Notes: generated by a model not told the origin, from the sequence alone. A stretch of 64,000 bases of DNA from Bacillus solimangrovi (GCF_001742425.1 NZ_MJEH01000011.1:62001-126000); one strand, 5' to 3'; positions 15,860-24,977 are shown, numbered from the stretch's first letter. Program-made: numbers and translations.

Positions 15860-17182
15860 ATGTTTGAATATGATGCAGCAACATACAGTCGGTTACTTAC
15901 ATCACTTACGCTTGCCTTTCACATTATTTTCGCAACGATTGGTGTCGGAGTACCACTGATGATTGCACTGGCGCATTGGATAGGATTGAAGAAAAATGAT
16001 GAACATTATCTTTTGCTTGCCAGAAGATGGATGCGTGGTTTTGTTATTACTGTTGCCGTCGGTGTAGTTACAGGAACAGCAATAGGTTTACAATTAAGCT
16101 TATTATGGCCAAAATTCATGGAAATAGCTGGTCAAGTAATTGGTCTTCCCCTATTCATGGAAACATTTGCGTTTTTTATAGAAGCAATCTTTCTAGGAAT
16201 CTACATTTATACGTGGGATAGATTTAAAAATCCATTTAAACATTTCTTACTGATCATTCCTGTGGTAATTGGAGCTTCAATGTCAGCATTTTTCATTACA
16301 ACAGTGAATGCATTTATGAATACACCTCAAGGTTTTGTTCTAGAAAATGGAGTTATCACCGACATTCAACCGCTAGTTGCGATGTTTAATCCTGCAACTC
16401 CAACGAAAGTAGCACATGTCTTATCATCAGCTTACATGACATCTGCGTTTGTATTAGCGGCAATTGCTGCATACAAAATTTTAAGAGGAAACAAGCATGT
16501 TTATTATAAAAAGGCTCTCCACTTAACAATGGTAGCTGCTTTCGTATTTTCATGTGCGACTGCTATTATTGGTGACTTTTCAGGAAAATTCCTTGCAGAA
16601 TATCAACCTGAAAAACTTGCAGCAGCAGAGTGGCACTTTGAAACTAAGGGAAATGCTCCACTAATTTTATACGGAACTTTAAATGAAGATATGGAAGTTG
16701 AAAATGGAATTGAAATTCCGTACGCATTAAGTATCCTTGCTCACGGAGTTCCATCAGGTGAAGTAAAAGGATTACTCGAATTTCCAGAGGACGAACGTCC
16801 ACCATTATATATTCACTATTTGTTTGATCTGATGGTAACGATTGGTATGGCATTAACGGCACTTTCTTTCATTTACTTAATGCTCAAACGTTTTGCAACA
16901 CGATTTGCATATCATAAGGCATTAATGGGATTCACTGTCTTATCTGCTCCACTTGCCATCTTAGCAATTGAATTCGGGTGGATTTTTGCCGAAGTTGGAA
17001 GACAGCCGTGGATTTTACGTGGCTACATGAAAACAGTAGAAGGAGCAACAACATCTGAACATGTTGGCTTAATGTTAGTTGTGTTCATCATTGTTTATAT
17101 TTTACTCGCAATTGGATCAATTATCGTTCTTAGAAAGTTATTCAAAGAAAATCCGGTTGAAAAAGAATTACTTGAATCATAG
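15860..17182 (+). CDS. cydA: Cytochrome bd-type quinol oxidase subunit I
   Basis: A 440-residue, nine-helix subunit carrying the haems. It has the N-terminal haem-ligand His (LAFHIIFATIGVG, near residue 21), a second conserved His (KVAHVLSSAYMTSAF, near 187) and the signature EVGRQPWI (GRQPW). The Q-loop is short, as in the YthA/CIO (cyanide-insensitive) branch rather than the E. coli CydA branch. The start follows AGAGGAGG. The enzyme oxidises menaquinol and reduces oxygen to water, and is typically used under low oxygen. It is in an operon with cydB and cydS, under a Rex site. Confidence 0.93.
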   Translation: MFEYDAATYSRLLTSLTLAFHIIFATIGVGVPLMIALAHWIGLKKNDEHYLLLARRWMRGFVITVAVGVVTGTAIGLQLSLLWPKFMEIAGQVIGLPLFMETFAFFIEAIFLGIYIYTWDRFKNPFKHFLLIIPVVIGASMSAFFITTVNAFMNTPQGFVLENGVITDIQPLVAMFNPATPTKVAHVLSSAYMTSAFVLAAIAAYKILRGNKHVYYKKALHLTMVAAFVFSCATAIIGDFSGKFLAEYQPEKLAAAEWHFETKGNAPLILYGTLNEDMEVENGIEIPYALSILAHGVPSGEVKGLLEFPEDERPPLYIHYLFDLMVTIGMALTALSFIYLMLKRFATRFAYHKALMGFTVLSAPLAILAIEFGWIFAEVGRQPWILRGYMKTVEGATTSEHVGLMLVVFIIVYILLAIGSIIVLRKLFKENPVEKELLES

Positions 17183-17194
17183 GAGGTGACGATC

Positions 17195-18208
17195 ATGACC
17201 TTAGAGCTTCTCGGTATTACTGTGCTTGGGATTTTCTTGTTTGGCTACGTAATCATTGGCTCAATCGATTTTGGAGCTGGGTTTTATAGTACTTACAGTG
17301 ATTGGGCAGGGAAAAAGCATATGATTCACCGTGTTATACAACGTTATCTTTCACCTGTGTGGGAAGTTACGAACGTATTTCTCGTTTTCTTCTTCGTAGG
17401 AATAGTAGGCTTCTTTCCGAAAACAGCCTACTATTATGGCACAGCATTGTTAATCCCCGGAAGTGTTTCGATTATTTTATTAGCTATACGTGGTTCTTAC
17501 TATGCATTTTCAAATTACGGAGCACCTGATCGAAAGCTTTACTCTGTTCTATATGGGATTACAGGAGTGCTCATTCCTGCATCACTCACAACAGTACTAA
17601 CCATCTCAGAAGGTGGATTTATTACCGTTGAAGGAGATAAAGTAACACTACAATTAGGCGAATTATTGACAAACCCTTATTCTTGGAGTGTCGTCATGCT
17701 TGCTTTCGTTAGTGTTTTGTTCATCTCTGCTAGCTTTCTCACTTATTATGCGAACAAAGCAAACGATTTGAAGGCACAAACTCTATTAAGGAAATATGCA
17801 TTATTGTGGAGCGCACCTTCAATTCTGTCAGCTTTAGTTGTCATGTACATGTTACGCTTTCAAAATCCAATACACTTCGAGCGAATGATTGAAATAGGAT
17901 GGCTGTTCGTACTATCGTTCATTTGCTTCATCGTAGCAGTATATTTCATTTATAAAGGAATTCATTTCGGTTGGGCGTTTCTTGCAGTTGTCATGCAGTA
18001 TGCTTTTGCGTTCTTCGCCTATGGATTCTCTCATTATCCATACTTACTATATCCATATTTAACGATCTATGATGGGTTCACAAATGAAACGATGGCAAAA
18101 GCACTTGTCGTAGTTTTCATTTTAGGATTGTGTGTACTCATTCCGTCCCTTTACCTATTAATGAAGTTATTTTTATTCAATCACGATTACGTCAAAGGCC
18201 AAAAATAA
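17195..18208 (+). CDS. cydB: Cytochrome bd-type quinol oxidase subunit II
   Basis: A 337-residue subunit with about eight membrane helices. It begins MTLELLGITVLGIFLFGYV and carries GSIDFGAGFY and SPVWEVTNVFLVFFFVG, typical CydB segments. ATG at 17195 is chosen because GGAGGTGA lies just upstream; GTG at 17186 overlaps that site. It lies 12 nt after cydA. It forms the structural partner of CydA in the oxidase. No cydCD exporter genes follow, unlike B. subtilis cydABCD, which agrees with a YthAB-type operon. Confidence 0.92.
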   Translation: MTLELLGITVLGIFLFGYVIIGSIDFGAGFYSTYSDWAGKKHMIHRVIQRYLSPVWEVTNVFLVFFFVGIVGFFPKTAYYYGTALLIPGSVSIILLAIRGSYYAFSNYGAPDRKLYSVLYGITGVLIPASLTTVLTISEGGFITVEGDKVTLQLGELLTNPYSWSVVMLAFVSVLFISASFLTYYANKANDLKAQTLLRKYALLWSAPSILSALVVMYMLRFQNPIHFERMIEIGWLFVLSFICFIVAVYFIYKGIHFGWAFLAVVMQYAFAFFAYGFSHYPYLLYPYLTIYDGFTNETMAKALVVVFILGLCVLIPSLYLLMKLFLFNHDYVKGQK

Positions 18209-18221
18209 GGAGGAATTTATT

Positions 18222-18329
18222 ATGCAACATTTTCTAATTATGTATGCACCATTGTTAGTTGTCGGATTATCAATCGCAGGGTTATTTATTTGGGGAATGA
18301 AAGGTCGATTCCTAGAAAACATTGAATAA
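18222..18329 (+). CDS. cydS: CydS, small subunit of cytochrome bd oxidase
   Basis: A 35-residue single-helix protein (MQHFLIMYAPLLVVGLSIAG, then LFIWGMKGRFLENIE). It closely resembles CydS, the third subunit found in the Geobacillus thermodenitrificans bd-oxidase structure, which also begins MQ-FLIMYAP. AAGGAGG precedes its ATG and it lies 13 nt after cydB. In the known structure CydS packs against CydA near the haems. It is followed directly by the operon terminator. Confidence 0.85.
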   Translation: MQHFLIMYAPLLVVGLSIAGLFIWGMKGRFLENIE

Positions 18330-18334
18330 CAATT

Positions 18335-18370
18335 CAGAAGCCGCTTTGCTCATTGTCAAAGTGGCTTCTG
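18335..18370. terminator. Terminator after cydS
   Basis: Stem CAGAAGCCGCTTTG / CAAAGTGGCTTCTG (one G-U pair) with an 8-nt loop and TTTCTTTAT following on the plus strand. It lies between convergent cydS and the LD-carboxypeptidase gene. Confidence 0.85.
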
Positions 18371-18385
18371 TTTCTTTATAATAGA

Positions 18386-19399
18386 TTATTTAAATATCTG
18401 AACTACATTACCTTTCCCATTCTCTACTTCGATTTTCGCATAGGAACCATTAACTAAAGTTAATTGTGGTGGAACATGACCACAATCAATATCATAAATA
18501 ATTGGTATGTTTAGTTCTTCAAATAAATCGATGTATACATCCTCAATCGTGTATCCCTCAACCACTTCATTCGCCGTGCTTCTTCCAAACATAATAGCTG
18601 AACAATTCTCAAACCAACGAGCAAGTTTCATTTGAACAAGTGTTCTTCGTAAATCTGTAGTGGTTAATTCACAATTTTCAAAATACCATACGATTGGCTC
18701 ATCATCAATATAATCTCGTTGAAATTGTTCAACATTACCAAATGGGGTACCAATTAGATGTCTTACAACATCTACACAACCACCTAGCAACCTTCCCTGA
18801 ACACTTACATTATTATTCGGAAGTGCTTTCCAATCCGTATCTTCTGTTAAGTGGAATACACACGGAGTAGGATTATCAAATTGCCACTCTTTTTGGTATT
18901 TTTCTGATGAATACTGCTTAACTGATGAACCCTGTTTTGTTGTTAATACTGACTGCCACTTTTCAGTCGTAACATCCGAATATTCCCCTCTTAAGTCTAC
19001 TATATTCGTTCCATGTGCAGTTGCAATACCAGTCTTTAATGTAATCGCCAATAACAAAACACTGACATCCGAGTAACCTAATATCCATTTAGGTTTAAAT
19101 TGTTCGAAGTTTATGTATTCTAGTATTTCAATTAATAGTTCTCCTCCCCACGGTGGTATTATAAGGTCGATTCTGTCATCATTCATAAATTGATTAAGTT
19201 CTTCGGCTCTTTTCTTGGCAGAATCAGATTTCGCTTTATGTTGTGTCCATACTGTTTTTCCACACTCAACATTGAAGCCTTTCCTTTCCATACTATTTAT
19301 CGCTTGTTTGAACATATCATGTAATTCTGTCGGCACACCCGATGAAGGCGCTGTTACACCAACCGTATCACCTTTATTTAAATGTGGATATGTAATCAT
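18386..19399 (-). CDS. Peptidase S66 family (LD-carboxypeptidase / MccF-like)
   Basis: A 337-residue protein of the S66 family. VGVTAPSSG lies near the N-terminus, the nucleophile serine is in LGYSDVSVLLLAI (near 107), GRLLGGCVDVV is near 195, and the catalytic Glu/His region is VWYFENCEL ... DIDCGHVPPQLTL near 310. S66 members cleave LD-tetrapeptides in peptidoglycan recycling (LdcA) or hydrolyse acyl-sulfonamide antibiotics (MccF). The length and style (GDTVGVTAPSSG, ENCELTT) are nearer the MccF-like branch common in bacilli. There is no signal peptide, so it is cytoplasmic. GGAGGTAC precedes ATG 19399. Monocistronic. Confidence 0.85.
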   Translation of the reverse strand: MITYPHLNKGDTVGVTAPSSGVPTELHDMFKQAINSMERKGFNVECGKTVWTQHKAKSDSAKKRAEELNQFMNDDRIDLIIPPWGGELLIEILEYINFEQFKPKWILGYSDVSVLLLAITLKTGIATAHGTNIVDLRGEYSDVTTEKWQSVLTTKQGSSVKQYSSEKYQKEWQFDNPTPCVFHLTEDTDWKALPNNNVSVQGRLLGGCVDVVRHLIGTPFGNVEQFQRDYIDDEPIVWYFENCELTTTDLRRTLVQMKLARWFENCSAIMFGRSTANEVVEGYTIEDVYIDLFEELNIPIIYDIDCGHVPPQLTLVNGSYAKIEVENGKGNVVQIFK

Positions 19400-19475
19400 A
19401 TTTGTACCTCCAGTTGTTAGTAAAATTATTAATATCTTACCATTAATGAAGTAAAAATTGCTTTAACATATGCAA

Positions 19476-19519
19476 AAAAGCGAGAAAGCCAACTGTCATT
19501 CGTTAGCCCTCTCGCTTTT
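19476..19519 (-). terminator. Terminator of the cstA operon
   Basis: AAAAGCGAGA / TCTCGCTTTT arms around a 24-nt loop that can itself fold; the minus strand runs into a T-stretch. It lies about 80 bp after the 51-residue gene downstream of cstA. Confidence 0.75.
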
Positions 19520-19600
19520 ATGATATAGTAACATTTCCATCAGTCAGATTTCTATTTCTACATCAATAACTATTCAGGTATTGATGTAAAAGTCTTGGAG

Positions 19601-19756
19601 TCAGTTGATTTGTGATAGACCTATACTTAAACCAACTGCAACTACTAGTATACTGATGACTTTTAATAAAACTGGAATTATATCTTCACCTTGTGCATTA
19701 ATGCGTTCTTCTTCTTCGTTAACGTGCTCACGTAGGTTTCGATTACAGCAAGCCAC
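19601..19756 (-). CDS. 51-residue membrane peptide translated with cstA
   Basis: GTG at 19756 lies 2 nt after the cstA stop, with GAGG about 10 nt upstream inside the cstA end. The product has a charged, Cys-containing N-terminus (MACCNRNLREHVNEEEERIN) and one membrane helix (VLLKVISILVVAVGLSIGLS). It is not the YbdD/YjiX partner that follows cstA in enterobacteria. Immediate linkage to cstA suggests an accessory role for the transporter. It is not recognised as a known family. Confidence 0.55.
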   Translation of the reverse strand: MACCNRNLREHVNEEEERINAQGEDIIPVLLKVISILVVAVGLSIGLSQIN

Positions 19757-19758
19757 CT

Positions 19759-21198
19759 TTATGCAGCCTCATCCATATCATCATCAAGTGGGAATGGCTG
19801 TTTCATCTGTCTAAATGCAGAACGATAGAATAAACCAACAACAATTACCGTAATAATAGCTGCAACAACATATGCAACATTTAACGGAAGATTAAATCCA
19901 ATTTTCGCATATAAAATATACGTAAACGTTGCCATTGTCATAAATGTTGCTGGAACCATCGCAATAAAATAATTTTTCTTCGAAAGAATAAGATACATAG
20001 CTCCAATCCATAATGCAATCATCGCAGTTGATTGGTTTGCCCATGAGAAGTATCTCCACAAAATCGTAAAGTCGATCTTAGTAAGTGCAAATGATAGTGC
20101 AAATAAAGGTAGTGCAATCCAGAGTCGTGTAGTCGCTTTACGTTGTGAAATTTTGAAATAATCAGCAATAATCATACGCAAGCTTCGAAATGACGTATCG
20201 CCAGATGTAATTGGTAAGATTATGACACCGATTACGGCAAGTGTGCCACCAATTGCTCCGAGCATCGTTGTTGCAACTTCACTTACAACCGCTGCAGGTC
20301 CACCAGCAGCTATTAAACTATTCAAGTCCGTTCCAGAGAACATGCTCATCGCTGCAGCTGCCCAGATCATTGCAATAATCCCTTCAGTGATCATCATCCC
20401 GTAGAATATTTTACGTCCTTGTGATTCCTTTTGCGTCGTTCGAGAAATAATTGGTGATTGTGTTGCATGGAAGCCTGAAAGCGCTCCACATGAAATCGTT
20501 AAAAATAGTAATGGAAAGATTGGAGCTTTGTCAGGGTGCATATTTTGAAAAGATAATTCAGGGATCGGTGCGCCTGTGAAAACTAACCCTGCTCCAATTC
20601 CAACGGCACTAAACAGTAATAATGCTCCAAAAAATGGATAAATACGTCCGATAATCTTATCGATCGGTAAAATGGTTGCAATAATATAATAAACAAAGAT
20701 CGCACCTACGATGACTCCAAGACCGAGCCAATTTGATGTTAGATTATGAAGGAGTGAAGCGGGTGCTGATACGAACACAGTTCCGACTAATAATAACAAC
20801 AATATAGAGAAACCATTCATGACATGTTTCATCGTTTTTCCAAGAAACTTACCCGCAAGCTCTGGAATATGTGCTCCTCTATTTCGGAGAGAAATCATAC
20901 CTGTTAGATAATCATGAACAGCACCAGCGAATATTGCGCCAAGTACGATCCACAAAAAAGCAACTGGCCCGTATAGAGCACCGAGTATCGGGCCAAATAT
21001 CGGACCTACTCCAGCAATATTTAAGAGCTGGATTAATGCATTACGTTTAGTATTCATCGGTAAATAATCGACGTTATCTTTCATTCGATATGCAGGTGTT
21101 TCACGCTCTTCCTTAACACCAAAAGTACGTTCAACAAATTTACCATAAGTAAAATAACCAGTAATTAATAGAGCAATAGAAATTAAAAATGTAACCAC
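19759..21198 (-). CDS. cstA: CstA-family transporter (carbon starvation protein, possible pyruvate or peptide importer)
   Basis: A polytopic membrane protein of 479 residues from GTG 21198 (GGAAGGGG upstream). A frame open to 21240 adds a hydrophilic tail and is less likely. CstA-family segments are clear: NIAGVGPIFGPILGALYGP, AGAVHDYLTGMISLRNRGA, CGALSGFHATQSPIISRTTQ and ITSGDTSFRSLRMIIAD. Members import peptides (CstA) or pyruvate (BtsT/YjiY). Being beside a LytST-type system, as BtsT is functionally tied to BtsSR in E. coli, it is more likely a pyruvate or small-carboxylate importer. That substrate assignment is inference. Confidence 0.85.
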   Translation of the reverse strand: MVTFLISIALLITGYFTYGKFVERTFGVKEERETPAYRMKDNVDYLPMNTKRNALIQLLNIAGVGPIFGPILGALYGPVAFLWIVLGAIFAGAVHDYLTGMISLRNRGAHIPELAGKFLGKTMKHVMNGFSILLLLLVGTVFVSAPASLLHNLTSNWLGLGVIVGAIFVYYIIATILPIDKIIGRIYPFFGALLLFSAVGIGAGLVFTGAPIPELSFQNMHPDKAPIFPLLFLTISCGALSGFHATQSPIISRTTQKESQGRKIFYGMMITEGIIAMIWAAAAMSMFSGTDLNSLIAAGGPAAVVSEVATTMLGAIGGTLAVIGVIILPITSGDTSFRSLRMIIADYFKISQRKATTRLWIALPLFALSFALTKIDFTILWRYFSWANQSTAMIALWIGAMYLILSKKNYFIAMVPATFMTMATFTYILYAKIGFNLPLNVAYVVAAIITVIVVGLFYRSAFRQMKQPFPLDDDMDEAA

Positions 21199-21262
21199 AT
21201 TATTCAATCCCCTTCCAACATTAATCTCATTTTCAATCATAATTACAAATATTTATGAGTTT

Positions 21263-21268
21263 ATTATA
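21263..21268 (-). promoter_or_regulatory. Candidate -10 element of cstA
   Basis: Perfect TATAAT on the minus strand (21268-21263), about 65 bp before the cstA start. The position 17 bp upstream reads ACTATG, a poor -35, as at activator-dependent promoters. Confidence 0.5.
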
Positions 21269-21299
21269 GTAGAAAGGGATTTATTCATAGTTACATTGC

Positions 21300-21333
21300 G
21301 TATAACATGTATTTATAATGGTATAAGATGTAT
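21300..21333 (-). promoter_or_regulatory. Paired direct repeat upstream of cstA, candidate LytTR operator
   Basis: On the minus strand ATACATCTTATAC (21333-21321) and ATACATGTTATAC (21312-21300) are 13-bp direct repeats with one mismatch, start to start 21 bp, two helical turns apart. LytTR-domain regulators bind two direct repeats with this kind of spacing. The array ends about 9 bp upstream of the expected -35 position of the cstA promoter, where an activator would bind. Confidence 0.65.
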
Positions 21334-21438
21334 TTATTTCCTTCCAACACGTAAAACAGCGGAAAGCAAGAACTAAGTTACTTAGTATTAAAGGAAATCT
21401 CTTGTTGTTTAGACATAGCACTTCACCATAAAAACACC

Positions 21439-22170
21439 CTATATCTCAAGCCTTTTCCTTAACGACTTTGCATAGTTGCGGCTTACCGGAATCTCTTCTA
21501 TACGATCTTCTACTTTAATTTGATAAGCACCATTAAACCATGGGATTAACTGTTCAATTTTCTGCAAGTTTACGAGAAAACTTTTATGTGTGCGAAAGAA
21601 AGAATAAGAGGAGAGCTTATCTTCAAGTTCTTTAAGTGTCATTCTTGTGTTATAGATTTTTTCTTTCGTATATAACTTCGTTTCCCTCTGTTCAACGCTC
21701 ATATACAAAATTTCTTCAGGAGTAATATAATGAATACGCTCTCCCTCTTCAACAGCCAGCTTTCCGAGTGTCTTTTCAAGATGTAGTGTTGTATTTATTT
21801 GATTAAAATGATTTTCTAAACGTTTAACCGTTTCTTCAAGTTCATCTTCATCAAAAGGCTTCAATAAGTAATCAACTGCTTCCAGTCGAAAGGCTTTTAC
21901 TGCATAATCTGGATGTGCTGTTGCAAACACGACTTTCGGTGGTTGCTTTAATTTTTGTAGTGTATCAGCAAGTTCAATGCCTGTCATGTATCCCATTTCT
22001 ATATCAACAAACACCACATCAGGTGAAATATTCATGATCATTTTCAAGCCTTTTTCAGCTGAATCTGCCTGCCCAACAATTTCAATAAACTGATAAAATG
22101 ATAGCAAATGTTTCAGTTCATCTCTACTATACACTTCATCATCAATAATTATTGTTTTAATCTTATCCAT
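21439..22170 (-). CDS. lytT: LytT-type response regulator with LytTR DNA-binding domain
   Basis: A 243-residue two-domain regulator. The receiver domain (about 1-120) has the acidic pair IIIDDEV, phospho-acceptor Asp in VVFVDIEMGYMTG, and FATAHPDYAVKAF with KPFDEDE. The C-terminal LytTR domain (about 140-240) has RTHKSFLVNLQKIEQL and EIPVSRNYAKSLRKRL. ATG at 22170 is chosen because AGGTGGAG sits 9 nt upstream, overlapping the kinase stop. Partner of the LytS-type kinase upstream. The likely target is cstA downstream, which has a repeat suited to LytTR binding. Confidence 0.88.
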   Translation of the reverse strand: MDKIKTIIIDDEVYSRDELKHLLSFYQFIEIVGQADSAEKGLKMIMNISPDVVFVDIEMGYMTGIELADTLQKLKQPPKVVFATAHPDYAVKAFRLEAVDYLLKPFDEDELEETVKRLENHFNQINTTLHLEKTLGKLAVEEGERIHYITPEEILYMSVEQRETKLYTKEKIYNTRMTLKELEDKLSSYSFFRTHKSFLVNLQKIEQLIPWFNGAYQIKVEDRIEEIPVSRNYAKSLRKRLEI

Positions 22171-22176
22171 CTTCAA

Positions 22177-23925
22177 TTACTCCACCTTTGTCACATTCGG
22201 TATGTAGAATTGTATACTTGCACCCTTTTCGTTGTTTTCTTTTAAGCATAAAGATGAATGTGGACCGAATAACATCCGTAACCGTTGATTTACATTGTAT
22301 AACCCTAAACCTGTACCACTTCCTGAAGCAATTGGCTTTTCAAATATGTCTTTTATAACTGATTCCTTAAAACCTATTCCGTTGTCAGTCACCGTAATTT
22401 TCGCACCACCTGCTTCTTTATGAATAAACAACCCTACATAACTATCTTTATGCATTCCTTTCAAACCATGCTTAATCGCATTCTCTATTAGTGGCTGAAG
22501 CGTCATCGGTGGAATATTTAATAATAATACTTCATCGTCAACTTGAATGTTTACATGTAATTTATCTTGAAAACGTGCTTGTTCAATTGCTAAATATGCC
22601 TTCACATGTTTTATTTCATCGTTTAAGGTCGTCATTTTTTCAGTTGTACCAGATAGATTTTGTCTTAAATATTTCGATAATGAGATTAATAGTTTACGTG
22701 CTTCGTTTGGTTGAGTACGAATCATCGATACAATCGTATTTAGTGCATTGAACAGAAAGTGCGGGCTAACTTGTGCTTGAAGTGCACGAATTTCTGCTTC
22801 TTTTGCCAACTGAATATATTTTTGTGAATTTGCAATTTCAAGTTGTTGGCTCAATAATGATGAAAGACCATCAATGAATTCAAGTGTCACTTTCGTAATC
22901 TCTTTTTCTGACTGAAAGTACAACTTCATTGTTCCGATCACTTCTCCATTACGTTTTAACGGTGATATAACTGCTGCATGAAGGGGACAGCTCTCATCAT
23001 TGCAGTTAATAAATTCTTTATTAGCAATTAGAAATTCACCAGTCTGTATGACTTGTTTCGTTCCGTGAGTTTGTATCGTCTCCCCCACTAAATGGTGATC
23101 TGCACCATTTCCAATAAACGCTAATACTTTCTCACAATCAGTAATCGCAATGGCTGATGCACTCACTTCATTTAATAAAACAGTACAAGTTTCTGATGCT
23201 GTTTCTTCAGTTAGACCACGACGCAAATGTGATGTCGTTAATTTTGCTAATAGTAACGCCTTATGAGCTTGTAATGCTCCAACCTTCTCTTGTTCATTGA
23301 AGACACTACGAATAACAAGTACAAATAACGCACAACCAACACCATTTGCTACAATCATCGGAATTCCAATCTTGCCAACTAGACTCCAAGCTGCGTCAAA
23401 TGGTTTAGCTACTAGCAAAATGATTAACATTTGCAATGCTTCTGCAGCTGCACCAATTAATAATGGAACCTTTAATTGAAAGACACTATATCTTGGCATC
23501 TTCGTTCCGATATAACCTGACAGTAAACCAGCTACAACAGATGATAAACCACATGCAATAGCAGTAAAACCACCAAGTGTAAACCGATGAATTCCTGCTA
23601 TTAAGCCCGCACCAAGTCCTACTTTCCAGCCTCCTAACAATCCGCCAACGACAACACCGATAACCCTTGAGTTAGCAAGAGCTTCATCTTCAGATAAGAA
23701 GAAAGTCCATTTCGACATATCAAATGTAATTGCATTAACAGACAATCCTGTATACGTACCAATTACCCCAAAGATACCGAACATAATAAAAACGATAGTA
23801 CGATCGCTTTTTCGCACATCTTGATGATTAACTACAGATTGAAAAAAACGTACCCTAGTCATTAAGAACGCGACAGTTACAATTATTCCAATTCGCTCTA
23901 GCATTGTGAGTAATAAATACCACAT
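22177..23925 (-). CDS. lytS: LytS-type sensor histidine kinase
   Basis: A 582-residue kinase. The N-terminal 5TMR-LYT membrane sensor (about 1-210) carries GGLLGGWKVGLGAGLIAGIHR. A GAF domain (about 225-365, with HAAVISPLKRNGEVIGTMKLY) follows, then the His-kinase domain with the phospho-acceptor in LQAQVSPHFLFNALNTI and a HATPase domain with NAIKHGL and GTGLGLYNV. This is the architecture of LytS/BtsS/YpdA-type kinases, several of which respond to external pyruvate. Whether LytS, BtsS or another subtype is uncertain; gene context with cstA favours a carboxylate sensor. AGAGG lies before ATG 23925. Confidence 0.88.
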   Translation of the reverse strand: MWYLLLTMLERIGIIVTVAFLMTRVRFFQSVVNHQDVRKSDRTIVFIMFGIFGVIGTYTGLSVNAITFDMSKWTFFLSEDEALANSRVIGVVVGGLLGGWKVGLGAGLIAGIHRFTLGGFTAIACGLSSVVAGLLSGYIGTKMPRYSVFQLKVPLLIGAAAEALQMLIILLVAKPFDAAWSLVGKIGIPMIVANGVGCALFVLVIRSVFNEQEKVGALQAHKALLLAKLTTSHLRRGLTEETASETCTVLLNEVSASAIAITDCEKVLAFIGNGADHHLVGETIQTHGTKQVIQTGEFLIANKEFINCNDESCPLHAAVISPLKRNGEVIGTMKLYFQSEKEITKVTLEFIDGLSSLLSQQLEIANSQKYIQLAKEAEIRALQAQVSPHFLFNALNTIVSMIRTQPNEARKLLISLSKYLRQNLSGTTEKMTTLNDEIKHVKAYLAIEQARFQDKLHVNIQVDDEVLLLNIPPMTLQPLIENAIKHGLKGMHKDSYVGLFIHKEAGGAKITVTDNGIGFKESVIKDIFEKPIASGSGTGLGLYNVNQRLRMLFGPHSSLCLKENNEKGASIQFYIPNVTKVE

Positions 23926-24043
23926 TGTGCAAACCTCTTTCCCGAAAGCACGTGTTCAATAACAATATCTATCATTATACCAAAAGCATAGGTATTCAAT
24001 TACGCTTTCAGGTTGTTATATGACTAAATGTAAACAAAAAAAA

Positions 24044-24073
24044 ACAGACACCTGTTATACAATACGTGTCTGT
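24044..24073 (-). terminator. Terminator of the sigma/ABC operon
   Basis: 8-bp stem ACAGACAC / GTGTCTGT with a 14-nt loop, followed on the minus strand by a long T-run (TGTTTTTTTTTG). It lies about 30 bp beyond the ABC permease stop. Confidence 0.85.
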
Positions 24074-24101
24074 CATAATGAATATTATTCTAGATATTCT
24101 C

Positions 24102-24977
24102 TTATACGTCCCTTTCACTAAACACCCTTACAGCAAGGAAAAGCATCATTGCACTATAAACGATCGCATATCCAATCATCGCAGGGCTAGGAGCAGATAC
24201 ACTTCCAAATAAACCTTGAGAAGCAAATGAAATCGGATTATCTGACGTTTCAAATAGTTGAATAATCGTCATGCGAAATAGTGAGTCTAATGGAAGAGCA
24301 AGACTTGATAAAATCCCAATATTTATGAGTGTTACATTTTCCATTAGTGCACCAATCTGTTCGACGAATCCTCCGATAAAACCAACTCCGTATAAAATAA
24401 TTAAAATAATTCCACCACTGACAGTCGTCATTCGACTGCTTAGTAACATTGAGATGGCGATAATGACAATTGGCTGTAATACAAAGATTAGCATCGATGT
24501 TATAAGCTGAAGCGGTTCAAATGATAGCGACAGAAACTCACCACTAAATAATTGAAATACGAGTAATACCCCACCAAATAAGAACATTCCATACAGCACA
24601 AACATCGTACTCAAACCAATGAATTTTCCTAATATAAATGAACGTCTTGAAAGTGGTCGAGCTAACCACGTATCGATTTGATGACTATCAATTTCACTTG
24701 AAATACTAGGTACTGCACTTAAAATCGTTAATAACGCTAAGATAAACGATGAAAAATACAAACCAACACCAAGCAATTGAGATGCGATAACATTTTGTTG
24801 GATAAACAAATCTGCCATTGAACGAGAGCCCGATTCAAAAGATATACTAAATTCCTTTCCAGCATAATAAATCGCAGTTCCATAGAAAGCTAAAAAAGCT
24901 AACGTCATTAAAACGACGATTCGAAATATTTTCTTATAAAGAATTTCTTTAAATGCTAATTTCGCTATTGTCTTCAT
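24102..24977 (-). CDS. ABC-2 type transporter permease
   Basis: A 291-residue membrane protein with about six helices in the ABC-2 pattern: LMTLAFLAFYGTAIYYAG, LLGVGLYFSSFILALLTILS, then IDTWLARPLSRRSFILGKF, the conserved amphipathic motif of ABC-2 permeases, and further helices. Its ATG overlaps the stop of the ATPase gene (ATGA), so the two form one exporter. The substrate is unknown; such pairs export peptides, lipids or drugs. It lies downstream of an ECF sigma/anti-sigma pair. Confidence 0.87.
   Translation of the reverse strand: MKTIAKLAFKEILYKKIFRIVVLMTLAFLAFYGTAIYYAGKEFSISFESGSRSMADLFIQQNVIASQLLGVGLYFSSFILALLTILSAVPSISSEIDSHQIDTWLARPLSRRSFILGKFIGLSTMFVLYGMFLFGGVLLVFQLFSGEFLSLSFEPLQLITSMLIFVLQPIVIIAISMLLSSRMTTVSGGIILIILYGVGFIGGFVEQIGALMENVTLINIGILSSLALPLDSLFRMTIIQLFETSDNPISFASQGLFGSVSAPSPAMIGYAIVYSAMMLFLAVRVFSERDV

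Noticed and set aside
23990-24015. Possible cre box upstream of lytS (CTGAAAGCGTAATTG on the minus strand)
   Set aside because: Two mismatches to the consensus, including the terminal CA, so not supportable.
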